39,342 bases of DNA from Amylibacter sp. (GCA_016764475.1 JAESRV010000096.1:5067-44408); one strand, 5' to 3'. Counted from the first letter of the stretch, positions 26,314-34,971 are shown. Notes: generated by a model from the sequence alone, not told the origin. Program-made: numbers and translations.

Positions 26314-27273
26314 TTACACCTTAATATCGACCATAGAGCGCATAACAAAAATGTTAATCAGCATCATGGTGCCAACAATAATACATGCGGGAATGAAAAC
26401 GGGTGTTTCCATTACATCATCATAGTAATTTGGTTTAATCATCAAAATAGCCAGCAGGGCAACGCCCGGGAATGCAGATAGAAAATAGCCGGAAAATTTA
26501 GCTTCTGACGTTATGGCTTTTACGCGTCTGAAAAGTTTGAAACGCGATCTGATCACTTTTCCCAAGCCATCCAATACTTCTGCTAAGTTACCACCTGATT
26601 GTGCTTGAATGCCAACGGCTACGGTAAGGAAACGAAGGTCCTGAATGTCAATACGGTCGGCTAAATCTTCAAGTGCTGCCGTTAAGTCGCGCCCATATGT
26701 AGACTCGTCCGAAAGAATGCCGAATTCTGTTCCTATTGGATCAGACATTTCTTGAGCCACAACATTGATCGCACTGGAAAACGGGTGCCCGACCCGTAAC
26801 GACCGCACAATAAGCTCAACCGCATCTGGTAGTTGTTCTTCAAACAATGCAAGACGGGCTTTTGCTTTATTGTTTAACCATAGAAAAACGCCACCCACAC
26901 CCATACCTATAGAAATAAAGCCAATGATAAGTGGTGACATGCTGGTTGCAATAAATATAATAAGAAAGCTTGCAATAGTGACGCCTATCATGATCAATAC
27001 CAATGCTTTTGGTGAGAATGCGATATTTGCCTGTGCCGCTTTGTTCCCTAAAATAGAAAATAAAGGCACTTTCTTTGATTTTGCATGTTGTGCGCGTTCT
27101 TTACGCAGGGTGTTTAGAACCTCTTCATGGCCCTTACCCTGTTCCAGCAGGGCTAATCTGCGGTTAACACGTGAGTTCAGTTTGATATTCTTGCCGAAAA
27201 CAACAAGGTACAAACCCTCGATGATCATTATGACACCGATGAACAGTAATAGCAAAAGTATGGCAATCGACAT
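26314..27273 (-). CDS. tadB: Tad pilus inner-membrane platform protein TadB
   Basis: A 319-residue protein, paralogous to TadC. An N-terminal helix, a basic loop (RNRRLALLEQGK-like), two central helices (about 92-135), the T2SSF core motif EEQLPDAVELIVRSLRVGHPFSSAINVV and QAQSGGNLAEVLDGLGKVIRSR, then C-terminal helices. The order cpaF-tadB-tadC is the standard one for Tad loci. Confidence 0.94.
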   Translation of the reverse strand: MSIAILLLLLFIGVIMIIEGLYLVVFGKNIKLNSRVNRRLALLEQGKGHEEVLNTLRKERAQHAKSKKVPLFSILGNKAAQANIAFSPKALVLIMIGVTIASFLIIFIATSMSPLIIGFISIGMGVGGVFLWLNNKAKARLALFEEQLPDAVELIVRSLRVGHPFSSAINVVAQEMSDPIGTEFGILSDESTYGRDLTAALEDLADRIDIQDLRFLTVAVGIQAQSGGNLAEVLDGLGKVIRSRFKLFRRVKAITSEAKFSGYFLSAFPGVALLAILMIKPNYYDDVMETPVFIPACIIVGTMMLINIFVMRSMVDIKV

Positions 27274-27287
27274 GGCTTATATTCCTA

Positions 27288-28736
27288 TTATGTTGCTATT
27301 TTTGGGGTGTAAATACTTGCAGGCAGGTCGTAGCCCCATTGTTTGAAACGCTCTGAGTAATGTGAACGCATGCCTGTAGCGGTGAAATCACCGATGACTT
27401 TGCCACCAGCTCCTGTACCGTGAACTTCGAATTTAAAGATTTCCTGCATGGATATGATCCCGCCTTCCATTCCGACAATCTCGGTGATTGACGTCATACG
27501 ACGGGAACCATCTTGTAAGCGTTTAACCTGTACGATCAAGTTTACAGCAGATGCAATTTGTGCCCGAGATGCAGAAATAGGCAGATCAACACCCGTCATC
27601 GCAATCATGTTTTCCAAGCGTGAAATAGCATCGCGGGCATTATTGGCGTGAATTGTTGTCATAGAACCATCGTGGCCGGTATTCATGGCTTGAAGCATGT
27701 CCAAAACCTCGGCTCCACGGGTCTCACCCACGATAATCCGATCCGGGCGCATACGCAAAGCGTTGCGCAAACAATCTTCTTGGGTCACGGCCCCCGTGCC
27801 TTCAACGTTGGCAGGCCGACTTTCCATTCGTGCAAGATGGGTTTGTTGCAGTTGCAATTCCGCAGTATCTTCGATTGTCGCGATGCGTTCGTCATCGTCG
27901 ATGAAACTAGACAAAGCATTCAAAGTTGTTGTTTTACCAGAGCCGGTACCGCCAGAAACAATGATGTTTAATCTGGTTGCGACCGCTGCGTGCAAATAGG
28001 CTGCCATTTCTTCAGTAAAAGCCCCGAATGCGGCCAACTGTTCAATGCTAAGCTTTTCTTTCTTAAACTTACGAATGGACACTAATGCGCCGTCCACAGC
28101 AATAGGGGGGACGATCGCGTTGAAACGTGAACCGTCTTTCAGACGGGCATCTACATAAGGGTTGCTTTCATCAACACGGCGCCCAACAGCGGAAACGATT
28201 TTATCAATCACCCGCAAAAGGTGCTTCTCGTTCGCAAAACGCACATTGGACAGGGTTAATTTCCCATTTTTTTCAATGAATATCTGCTTGTGTCCATTGA
28301 TCAGAATATCTGCAATGTCATCATCTCGCAGCAGCGGCTCTAACGGGCCAAGGCCTGTGACTTCATCCATTAATTCCTGCACCAGGTCGTCGCGTTCGGA
28401 TTTGTTTAGGACAATACCGATTTCTTGCAGGCCATCTGCCGTAACAGCGGATATTTCACGACGTAAATCTGCCTCGGAAGCATCATCAATCGCGGCAAGA
28501 TTTAATGTTTCCAACAGGCGTTTGTGCATCTGCATGCGCACATCCATTAAGCGCTCTTTGCGTTTTTGGTCTTTAGAATTATCTTCGATGTTCACAGGGG
28601 GCACTACCGGAAGTTTCATCGGAATGACAACTTTTGGTTTCTCTATGGTGGCCGTTTCTGACTTCTGATCTGATGCTGTTTTCTCTGGTACAACCGCAGG
28701 TTTCGGGCTGCTTGCTTTACTGTATCGTTTAAACAT
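27288..28736 (-). CDS. cpaF: Tad pilus assembly ATPase CpaF/TadA
   Basis: A 482-residue secretion ATPase of the VirB11/PulE superfamily that powers Flp pilus assembly. A proline/lysine-rich N-terminal extension (1-60) and an N-terminal domain with DILINGHKQIFIEKNGKL precede Walker A GGTGSGKT (262-269), the Asp box TIEDTAEL (287-294), the Walker B region RIIVGETRGAEVLDML and the His box GHDGSMTTIHANNARDA. Full length. Starts five bases after the cpaE stop. Confidence 0.97.
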   Translation of the reverse strand: MFKRYSKASSPKPAVVPEKTASDQKSETATIEKPKVVIPMKLPVVPPVNIEDNSKDQKRKERLMDVRMQMHKRLLETLNLAAIDDASEADLRREISAVTADGLQEIGIVLNKSERDDLVQELMDEVTGLGPLEPLLRDDDIADILINGHKQIFIEKNGKLTLSNVRFANEKHLLRVIDKIVSAVGRRVDESNPYVDARLKDGSRFNAIVPPIAVDGALVSIRKFKKEKLSIEQLAAFGAFTEEMAAYLHAAVATRLNIIVSGGTGSGKTTTLNALSSFIDDDERIATIEDTAELQLQQTHLARMESRPANVEGTGAVTQEDCLRNALRMRPDRIIVGETRGAEVLDMLQAMNTGHDGSMTTIHANNARDAISRLENMIAMTGVDLPISASRAQIASAVNLIVQVKRLQDGSRRMTSITEIVGMEGGIISMQEIFKFEVHGTGAGGKVIGDFTATGMRSHYSERFKQWGYDLPASIYTPKIAT

Positions 28737-28741
28737 ATGAC

Positions 28742-30025
28742 CTACTCTGCTGCTGCGGAAAGCTGTTCATCTTGACACAGCTGTGCAAAAGTTTCCGCGA
28801 TTTTAACAATGTCTTTGCGAAGGGGGTTCTTTGCTGCCATCTCTGCCAGTGGAACACCGTGATCACCTGTGGCTGCCACCTGTTTCCCGCCGTCGGAAAG
28901 CTGCCAGCGTAATTCAATATTCAGCGACTCTGTCATGCTTTTCAGGCGTGATTTTCCGCTTAAATCTGTCATTTTTGGGGCGCGATTTAAAATGAACTGG
29001 GCTTTTTCAAACGGCAGGTCTTCGGCCTTCAAGGCACGCAAAAATCTTTGTGTGTTTTGTGCCGAGCGCATCTCAAGACCGATAAGGCACAAGTACAATT
29101 CACATTCGTTTAATAATACCTCAGACCAACTGACCAAAGTGCGTGGCACATCAATAATGACCACATCATAACAGGATCTGGCCAAATCAATAATGTGCTT
29201 TACATCTTCCGCGCTAATGAATTCCAAAGGAACGGCATCTTGCGGAGATGGTAAAACCGCCAACTTATCTTTATATTTTGAAACAACTTGTTTGAACGAT
29301 TCAGCGTCTGCATTGCCGACTTCTGAGATCAATTCAAATGCGGCCTCATTTTTTGCAACGTCTAAGTATGTAGCGACGGAACCAAATTGGAAATCAAAGT
29401 CCATAATGCAAACAGTTTTACCTTGTGGCTCTAAAATAGTTTGCATTTCCCATGCAAGGTTCGTTGAAAATGTTGTGGCACCTACACCACCGGCCAACCC
29501 GTAGACGGGCAACAGAACACCTTGGCGCACTTTTTTAACTGCCGGGGCCGCCGCACTTTCAGATTGAATGAAAACTTCCTTGATGATCACTTTTTCTTCG
29601 GGAACGGTTAGAACACGATCTATCGCATCGCTCAAAGCATTTTCAGGAATAGGGTAGGGTACAAAATCATCTGCGCCAAGGCGCATCAACTGGTGTAATG
29701 AAACTGTGGAAAGGTCATGTGTCACAAGTATTATTTTAATCCCGCGTTCTTTTGAGGCTTTAATAATACTGTCAACAACGCTTAAATCATCTTCATCACT
29801 TTTATCCAGGGCGATGGTGATGAATTTCAGGGTATCTGCGTGTGAGCTGCGCAAAATATCTTCTGCGTTGTTAAAATCTAAACCGCCCCAGCTTGCGCCA
29901 AGTTTGTTTTCCAAGTCTTCGATGAGTAATCCGAAATTTTCCAGATCACGTGCAATCGCACATGCGTTAACGGTTTCGTTTTCAACTTCTTTTACTTCTT
30001 TTATATCAGTCATTTTTTTGCCCAT
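28742..30025 (-). CDS. cpaE: Pilus localisation protein CpaE/TadZ
   Basis: A 427-residue protein of the ParA/MinD superfamily that positions the Tad apparatus, typically at a pole. Residues about 1-145 form an atypical receiver-like domain; the C-terminal half is a MinD-like ATPase. Its P-loop is GGVGATT (179-185), with alanine where ParA proteins have the catalytic lysine, a deviation known in the TadZ/CpaE family. IIDVPRTLVSW follows as the Walker B equivalent. An internal ATG at 30013 is an alternative start. First gene of the minus-strand segment below the hairpin at 30188. Confidence 0.92.
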   Translation of the reverse strand: MGKKMTDIKEVKEVENETVNACAIARDLENFGLLIEDLENKLGASWGGLDFNNAEDILRSSHADTLKFITIALDKSDEDDLSVVDSIIKASKERGIKIILVTHDLSTVSLHQLMRLGADDFVPYPIPENALSDAIDRVLTVPEEKVIIKEVFIQSESAAAPAVKKVRQGVLLPVYGLAGGVGATTFSTNLAWEMQTILEPQGKTVCIMDFDFQFGSVATYLDVAKNEAAFELISEVGNADAESFKQVVSKYKDKLAVLPSPQDAVPLEFISAEDVKHIIDLARSCYDVVIIDVPRTLVSWSEVLLNECELYLCLIGLEMRSAQNTQRFLRALKAEDLPFEKAQFILNRAPKMTDLSGKSRLKSMTESLNIELRWQLSDGGKQVAATGDHGVPLAEMAAKNPLRKDIVKIAETFAQLCQDEQLSAAAE

Positions 30026-30187
30026 TGTTTTTTCTCTTCGGCGTTTTCGACGTAAGAGAGAAACTTCCTCTTAAATGGTGTACTTCGGAAATGTGTCATT
30101 TTTGGGGGGGTAATGATAAAAATTTAGGTATTTTTTAGCTTAGAATCAGAATTAATGGGTTCCGAGGTAAATACGCATAAAACCAGT

Positions 30188-30212
30188 GTGACCCCTTTAA
30201 AAAAAGGGCCAC
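30188..30212 (-). terminator. Hairpin between the OmpA lipoprotein gene and cpaE
   Basis: On the minus strand GTGGCCCTTT pairs with AAAGGGGTCAC around TTTT, with a bulge. It lies 58 bases after the OmpA stop and 163 before cpaE, with no T-run after it. Possible partial terminator or processing site. Confidence 0.5.
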
Positions 30213-30269
30213 ATTAATTTACATAAGCACAGATAGATTGGATGCTGGTGATTATTATCAGCTTTGATG

Positions 30270-30947
30270 CTAGTTTGCTGTTGTTGTAGCCGCGATCAGA
30301 CCTTGGCCACGTTCCGTCAAAATTTTCTGGTTTTCCAAGGTGATATACCTACGATAAACCTCATACGCGTAAGCGCCAGCCAATTGGCCGCTTTTCTTGG
30401 CGTTTCCAAAGCCGGAAACTTCGGTTACAGTTCGGCGATTTTGGCGATTTGGGCCTTCGGTCAACACAAGGGGTTGTGTTTCACCAAAAGAAGCAACCGC
30501 GCGTACCTTTGACCTGCTTACACCTAATGAAATCATATAGTTAACGGCTGCGCGTGCGCGCCTTTTACCGAGTGATTTATTATAGGCTGGCCCGCCCACT
30601 TTGTCGGTGTGACCAAACACGGTAAAAGTAATTTGCGGCCGCGCTTTTATCCAGGCTGCTTGTCTTTGTAGTGCTGCACGGGCTTGCCCATCAAGCTGCG
30701 AAGAATTGAACGCAAAGTTGATTGTAGCAGGTGTTTCGTTTGCAAATTTGCGTGTAAGGTTAGCCAGCATCTCGTTGGTTTGAAGGCCAGATTGAACGGC
30801 TACATTGTTTGCAACTGCGGCACCAAACGGGCCGTTGCGTACTTCTGGTTGTATTTCTTGGTCTTTGAATAAAATATAATCAGCACCGCTACACGCAGAT
30901 AACAGCAATGTGCCGATGGTAAGGGATAAGGTCGAAATTTTCATCAT
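30270..30947 (-). CDS. OmpA-family outer-membrane lipoprotein in the CpaD position
   Basis: A 225-residue lipoprotein (lipobox LSAC, C19) with an OmpA-like peptidoglycan-binding domain from about residue 90: INFAFNSSQLDGQARA, TFTVFGHTDKVGGPAYNKSLGKRRARAAVNYM and the closing NRRTVTEV. About 45 residues follow the domain (SGQLAGAYAYEVYRRYITLE). Shine-Dalgarno GGAG; starts two bases after the cpaC stop. In Caulobacter this position is held by CpaD, which supports the secretin; an OmpA lipoprotein could anchor the secretin to peptidoglycan instead. Function inferred from position and domain. Confidence 0.87.
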   Translation of the reverse strand: MMKISTLSLTIGTLLLSACSGADYILFKDQEIQPEVRNGPFGAAVANNVAVQSGLQTNEMLANLTRKFANETPATINFAFNSSQLDGQARAALQRQAAWIKARPQITFTVFGHTDKVGGPAYNKSLGKRRARAAVNYMISLGVSRSKVRAVASFGETQPLVLTEGPNRQNRRTVTEVSGFGNAKKSGQLAGAYAYEVYRRYITLENQKILTERGQGLIAATTTAN

Positions 30948-30948
30948 A

Positions 30949-32355
30949 TCACTCCATCACATAGCCATAAGAACCGCTGAAATCTTGTGCTGCTACGGTT
31001 CCGCGTTTTACAGTTCTTTTACCGCCTTCGACTTTACCACGTAAAAACAGATCATTTTCACTAGGAAGTATAACTCTGTCTGTTGGTAAAGAAAGCGTAT
31101 CACCGTCAACAGGACTTACTATATGCGGTGTGACAATTACAACAAGTTCGGTTTGGCTTCTTGAATAGTCGGCACTTCTGAACAAAGCCCCCAAAATCGG
31201 TATATCCCCAAGCCAAGGCACTTGGCCGGCCAAATCCCGAAACTCGTCTTGCAAAAGTCCTGCAATTGCAATGCTTTGGCCATCTCTGATTTCAACAACA
31301 GTAGATGCCTGGCGTTTTGAGAACGCAGGTATGGATATATTATTCAAGATAAGTGAATTTCCCGTATCTATCTCACTGACAGATGTATCAATGACCAGAT
31401 TGATAAGGTCGCCATCAATAACGGTCGGAATGAATTTCATTTCAATGCCGAATGGTTTGAATTCAACAGTAATACCGCCATTGTTGTCTTGTGCTACAGG
31501 TATCGGGAACTCACCACCTGCCAGAAAATTAGCTTCGGCACCTGATAAAGCAACTAAATTCGGCTCTGCTAATGTACGAATTAACCCCTTGCTTTCCAAG
31601 GCTTCCAATAACAGGTTAATTGCCAACCCGCCTGAAGTAATACCAACGTTTAATGCGCCAGTACGCGTACCATTAATACCTGTACCGGTATTCAAGCCAG
31701 CGGCAACTGTGGTGGATCCTCTAGTTTGGGTTCCAGTTAGGCCAATAGATGCGCTTAAGCTTTTGGCAACTGTACGTTTCATTTCTGCAAAGCGAACTTT
31801 TAACATTACTTGCTGTGAACCGCCTACAGAAAGTAGGTTTGTAAGCTTGTATTCTGAAATATTAGCATCAAAAGGGGCGTAACGCCTGGCCAGATCCATA
31901 GCCAAAGCTACTTTTGCGGCCCCTGATACAGTGCCGCTTAAAACGATGCCGTCATTTGCGGATCGTACTTTGATGTTTTCGCGCGGCAGCGTCTCTCTTA
32001 ATAGTTCTTTAAGCTCGGCCAGATCCGGGGTGACTTTAATATCCACATTGGTAATCAATTTTCCGTCTGGCCCCAGAAGGGTTAAAACAGTCCGTCCAGG
32101 TGACTTGCCCAAGATGTAGATTGTTTTATCCGAAAGGGTCGCGATATCGGCAATACTCGGATTTGCAACTGAAAGCTCTGCGAATGCTTGTTCAGACTCC
32201 ATCACAATCGCCCGGTTCAATTTCACCGAGATGGCACTGCTTGCAGAGCCTCGCATGATTTTAAGTGTGTTCTGGGCCAAAGTAATATGTGCGGGAAGTG
32301 TTGCACTAAACAACAACCCGGTTAAAACCGTGCCTAATACTTTCGTAAGCTTCAT
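30949..32355 (-). CDS. cpaC: Tad pilus outer-membrane secretin CpaC/RcpA
   Basis: About 468 residues forming the outer-membrane pore for the Flp pilus. ATG 32355, with AGAGGCAG upstream, gives a signal peptide (MKLTKVLGTVLTGLLFS to LAQN). An N-terminal pilus/RcpA domain (VMESEQAFAELSVANPSIADI; YILGKSPGRTVLTLLG) and a BON-like segment lead to the secretin domain (LRTLAEPNLVALSGAEANFLAGGEFPIPV; SIAIAGLLQDEFRDLAGQVPWLGDIPILGALFRS; TELVVIVTPHIV). The in-frame ATG at 32376 is less likely. Confidence 0.95.
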   Translation of the reverse strand: MKLTKVLGTVLTGLLFSATLPAHITLAQNTLKIMRGSASSAISVKLNRAIVMESEQAFAELSVANPSIADIATLSDKTIYILGKSPGRTVLTLLGPDGKLITNVDIKVTPDLAELKELLRETLPRENIKVRSANDGIVLSGTVSGAAKVALAMDLARRYAPFDANISEYKLTNLLSVGGSQQVMLKVRFAEMKRTVAKSLSASIGLTGTQTRGSTTVAAGLNTGTGINGTRTGALNVGITSGGLAINLLLEALESKGLIRTLAEPNLVALSGAEANFLAGGEFPIPVAQDNNGGITVEFKPFGIEMKFIPTVIDGDLINLVIDTSVSEIDTGNSLILNNISIPAFSKRQASTVVEIRDGQSIAIAGLLQDEFRDLAGQVPWLGDIPILGALFRSADYSRSQTELVVIVTPHIVSPVDGDTLSLPTDRVILPSENDLFLRGKVEGGKRTVKRGTVAAQDFSGSYGYVME

Positions 32356-32529
32356 GTGATCTGCCTCTCTGACCACTGTTTTCTTTTTTTATTATTTTGT
32401 ACACCATGCGATATTTCTGTTTTTATTGCAAGAATCAAAGCGTTAATAGAGTTTCTTACTGTGGATAACTCGCAACAGTAGCTGATCTATCTACATGACA
32501 GCTATCAGATACCCCTGTTAAATATACAA

Positions 32530-32555
32530 AAAAGGCGCATCTGAATGCGCCTTTT
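32530..32555 (-). terminator. Rho-independent terminator after cpaB
   Basis: A perfect 11-pair stem, AAAAGGCGCAT and ATGCGCCTTTT with a four-base loop, is followed on the minus strand by TTTTTTG counting the stem's last bases. It lies 21 bases after the cpaB stop, so cpaC onward should have its own promoter in 32377-32520. Confidence 0.85.
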
Positions 32556-32576
32556 AAAGGTATTATGTGTGTTATT

Positions 32577-33419
32577 TTAGTTTGAGCAGGGAATAGGAAC
32601 TTCGATTACAACCGCCCCTCTACGTGTTTTAATTGTGCATATGCGTTCAATTATTTTTACTTCTGCTTCAGCTGCTACACGTCCCAAAAGGTCATTTTGC
32701 GTAACCTCAATAATGCCTGAAACAGTTTCATCATTTACACCGCGTAAGGAAAGTAACAGTTTTCCCGTTGATTGGGCTTGTGCTAGGCTGGCAACGGTTT
32801 TCGGGGATACTGCAACGGTTACAGTTTTTGCAACTGTAGCGGTAGAACTGACTTCGCCAGAGGTTTGGTCAATCGCGATAAGCGAAATTCCATCCATAAT
32901 AAGTTTTGTAACTGTACTGCCGCGCTCTACTTGACCTGTCCAATAAATATCAATCTTATCACCGGGGCGTAAGAAACCCGATACACCGGAAGCTACATCA
33001 ACTTTTATTGTGAAGGCGCGCATACCTTTTTCAAGGCGTGATGCAACACCCGCATCTTCGCCCAGATTGGTGACTTTGGTTGAAAGTAAAATCTCACCGG
33101 GATCAATCACCCGGATTACAATGCGAGTATCCGTTTCACCATCATCGCCAAAAAGATCTTTAGCCTTTGTAAAGGCGGTTTCAGGTATACTTTTCAGAGG
33201 CCATTCGATTATTTTTACATCTTCTTTTGTTAATACCTGGCCATATTTCAGCTCGGAAGCTGCAACATACACTTCAACCATCTCAACATTTTTTGTGATA
33301 CGGTTGGTAAGTTCGGCTATTCTTGATTGATTGGCATTAAACTGCTGTGATGCGAAATAGACCGCACCCCCTGCAAGAGAAACACCAAGTATTAATACCA
33401 ATGCAAAGACAATGCGCAT
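32577..33419 (-). CDS. cpaB: Flp pilus assembly protein CpaB/RcpC
   Basis: A 280-residue periplasmic or outer-membrane-associated protein. An N-terminal membrane helix or signal anchor (FALVLILGVSLAGGAVYF) is followed by a coiled region and a SAF domain (VEVYVAASELKYGQVLTKEDVKIIEWP), then the RcpC motif VASGVSGFLRPGDKIDIYWTG. It is needed for Tad pilus biogenesis and may act at the secretin. Placed between the pilin gene and the secretin gene, with hairpins on both sides. Confidence 0.92.
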   Translation of the reverse strand: MRIVFALVLILGVSLAGGAVYFASQQFNANQSRIAELTNRITKNVEMVEVYVAASELKYGQVLTKEDVKIIEWPLKSIPETAFTKAKDLFGDDGETDTRIVIRVIDPGEILLSTKVTNLGEDAGVASRLEKGMRAFTIKVDVASGVSGFLRPGDKIDIYWTGQVERGSTVTKLIMDGISLIAIDQTSGEVSSTATVAKTVTVAVSPKTVASLAQAQSTGKLLLSLRGVNDETVSGIIEVTQNDLLGRVAAEAEVKIIERICTIKTRRGAVVIEVPIPCSN

Positions 33420-33488
33420 GATAACCCCTTAAATTAGCTAGTATTTCAGTTTCACACATCTAAGCAATCAGATTAGTGTGAAACATTA

Positions 33489-33518
33489 AAAGGGTAGCCA
33501 CAGATGCAGCTATCCCTT
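33489..33518. terminator. Terminator-like hairpin between flp and cpaB
   Basis: AAAGGGTAGC (33489-33498) pairs with GCTATCCCTT (33509-33518) with one bulge around a 10-base loop. On the minus strand it is followed by TTTTAATG, on the plus strand by GTTTTTTGG. It lies in the 210-base gap after flp and could cut most pilin messages short, leaving some read-through into cpaB. Confidence 0.55.
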
Positions 33519-33629
33519 GTTTTTTGGTATATGGGAAACCCATAATCGCTAAAAAATAGTGATGTGAATTTAGTGTAAGACTAAGCCTGCACCAAATGTA
33601 ATCAAACAGCACTATATGTGTTTATTAGC

Positions 33630-33776
33630 CTATAGTATATCGATAGTACTGATAGCTGCAGTAACTTTAGCGCCTAGTGCTGAACCAACGCCAACTGCGA
33701 TCAAAACAGCACCAGCTGTCAGAACTACGAAATCAACTGTTACAGCGCCTGATTCATCATTTAAAAACTTTTTCAT
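33630..33776 (-). CDS. flp: Flp/Fap-type pilin
   Basis: A 48-residue prepilin starting at ATG 33776, chosen for its very strong Shine-Dalgarno (GGAGGG) and proper leader; the open frame extends upstream to 33872. The leader MKKFLNDESG ends at a glycine, the expected peptidase site, followed by AVTVDFVVLTAGAVLIAVG as the hydrophobic stalk. At +5 and +6 it has D-F instead of the classical E-Y of Flp. It is the first gene of the Tad locus and the major subunit by position. Very short, as usual for Flp pilins. Confidence 0.9.
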   Translation of the reverse strand: MKKFLNDESGAVTVDFVVLTAGAVLIAVGVGSALGAKVTAAISTIDIL

Positions 33777-33949
33777 TTGTGTACCCTCCAAGGTCTCTAA
33801 GTTAAGAAAGCTTTGTTTGTTTGGGTTTGTTCCCGTGCTTTCGAGACCTAATAAGCCCTTTAAATGCGGCAACAGTTTGGCTGGTTTAAAAAAAACTAAA
33901 AAAACCCAAATAAAGTTGTATTTATTGTTATTATATTAATTAAAAACAG

Positions 33950-33961
33950 CACCTTAAGGTG
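33950..33961. promoter_or_regulatory. Perfect 12-base palindrome upstream of flp
   Basis: CACCTTAAGGTG lies in the 331-base AT-rich gap between the divergent flp (start 33776) and lytic transglycosylase (start 34108) genes, about 174 bases from flp and 147 from the other. A candidate operator for either gene; no factor can be named. The rest of the gap shows no ORF. Confidence 0.4.
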
Positions 33962-34107
33962 AAATATTCTTTTGAATCTTTATGTGTGCTTGATATATAT
34001 ACCCATGACTATGTCAGTAATGCCACAGTATTTGCGCAAATATGGCCGCATTCCCCCCGTTTTAAATAAAATCACGTATAAAGAATGAAAAAAAAGAGCA
34101 GGTTTCG

Positions 34108-34971
34108 ATGGAGTATTCACAGAAGTATTCACAGAAGTATTCACAGTCATGGCGCATGAATTTATGCCAATGTTTAATATTAGCTGGTTTTGTGATGTCT
34201 AATGGAGCCGCACAAGCAGGTACTGAGTATACATTTAAACGTGTGAAGGTTGGGCAATTACCTTTGGGGTCACGCATAAACATCCAAATAGAACCAAAAG
34301 CGGCTTCAAAAAAGATACCTAATATTGCGGGCAAGCCGAATACCGCAACAAAAACTATAAATGCGGTTAATCAATATGACTGGTTCTGGTCTGATTTTAA
34401 GCATGATATAGCAGGGGCATCGTTAATGCGCCTGAACGAAGCAGAGCGGCAACTTAATAAATTACCGAAAAACGCCCAAAGCCTGGCACCCAGTTTAGCC
34501 ACGATGCGTAAACTGGTGGCCACTTATGGAACAGACATATTACTGGCAACCATTGGCAAAGATATTTCACCGGCATTAGTATTGGCGGTCATGGGGGTCG
34601 AGTCTGCGGGAAAGCCTGATGCGGTCAGTTCAGCGGGTGCCGTGGGGCTGATGCAGCTTATTCCATCTACAGCAAAACGTTTTAATGTAAAAGACAGCAC
34701 CGACCCGAAACAAAACATTGCAGGCGGGGTCGCTTATCTTGATTGGTTGTTTAAAGAGTTTGACCATGATGCTGTACTGGCGCTGGCAGGATATAATGCA
34801 GGTGAAAACGCCGTTAGGAAGCATAAAGGTGTACCCCCTTTCGCGGAAACACGTGGTTATGTACCTAAAGTAGTGGCTGCATGGAAGGTTGCCAAAGCCC
34901 TGTGTCTAACCCCCCCTAAATACGCGATAGACGGTTGCGTTTTTAATTTAGCCCCAAAAACCAACAAATAG
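34108..34971 (+). CDS. Lytic transglycosylase with SLT domain
   Basis: A 287-residue secreted enzyme that cleaves peptidoglycan glycan strands. The SLT domain spans about 152-275: ISPALVLAVMGVESAGKPDA with catalytic E165, SAGAVGLMQLIPSTAKRF, NIAGGVAYLDWLF and ALAGYNAGENAV. The signal-like segment is MNLCQCLILAGFVMSNGAAQA, but the frame begins 16 residues earlier with YSQK repeated nearly three times. Only the ATG at 34108 has a purine-rich Shine-Dalgarno (AGAGCAGG); ATG 34156 would remove the repeat. Divergent from flp, so it may open the wall for the pilus. Confidence 0.88.
   Translation: MEYSQKYSQKYSQSWRMNLCQCLILAGFVMSNGAAQAGTEYTFKRVKVGQLPLGSRINIQIEPKAASKKIPNIAGKPNTATKTINAVNQYDWFWSDFKHDIAGASLMRLNEAERQLNKLPKNAQSLAPSLATMRKLVATYGTDILLATIGKDISPALVLAVMGVESAGKPDAVSSAGAVGLMQLIPSTAKRFNVKDSTDPKQNIAGGVAYLDWLFKEFDHDAVLALAGYNAGENAVRKHKGVPPFAETRGYVPKVVAAWKVAKALCLTPPKYAIDGCVFNLAPKTNK
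34112..34146. repeat. 12-base tandem repeat at the 5' end of the lytic transglycosylase gene
   Basis: The unit TATTCACAGAAG occurs twice, followed by a partial third TATTCACAG. The length is a multiple of three, so copy-number change would alter the N-terminus by four residues per unit without shifting frame. Confidence 0.8.

Noticed and set aside
34108-34150. CRISPR-like repeats
   Set aside because: Only a short 12-base in-frame tandem repeat without spacers.
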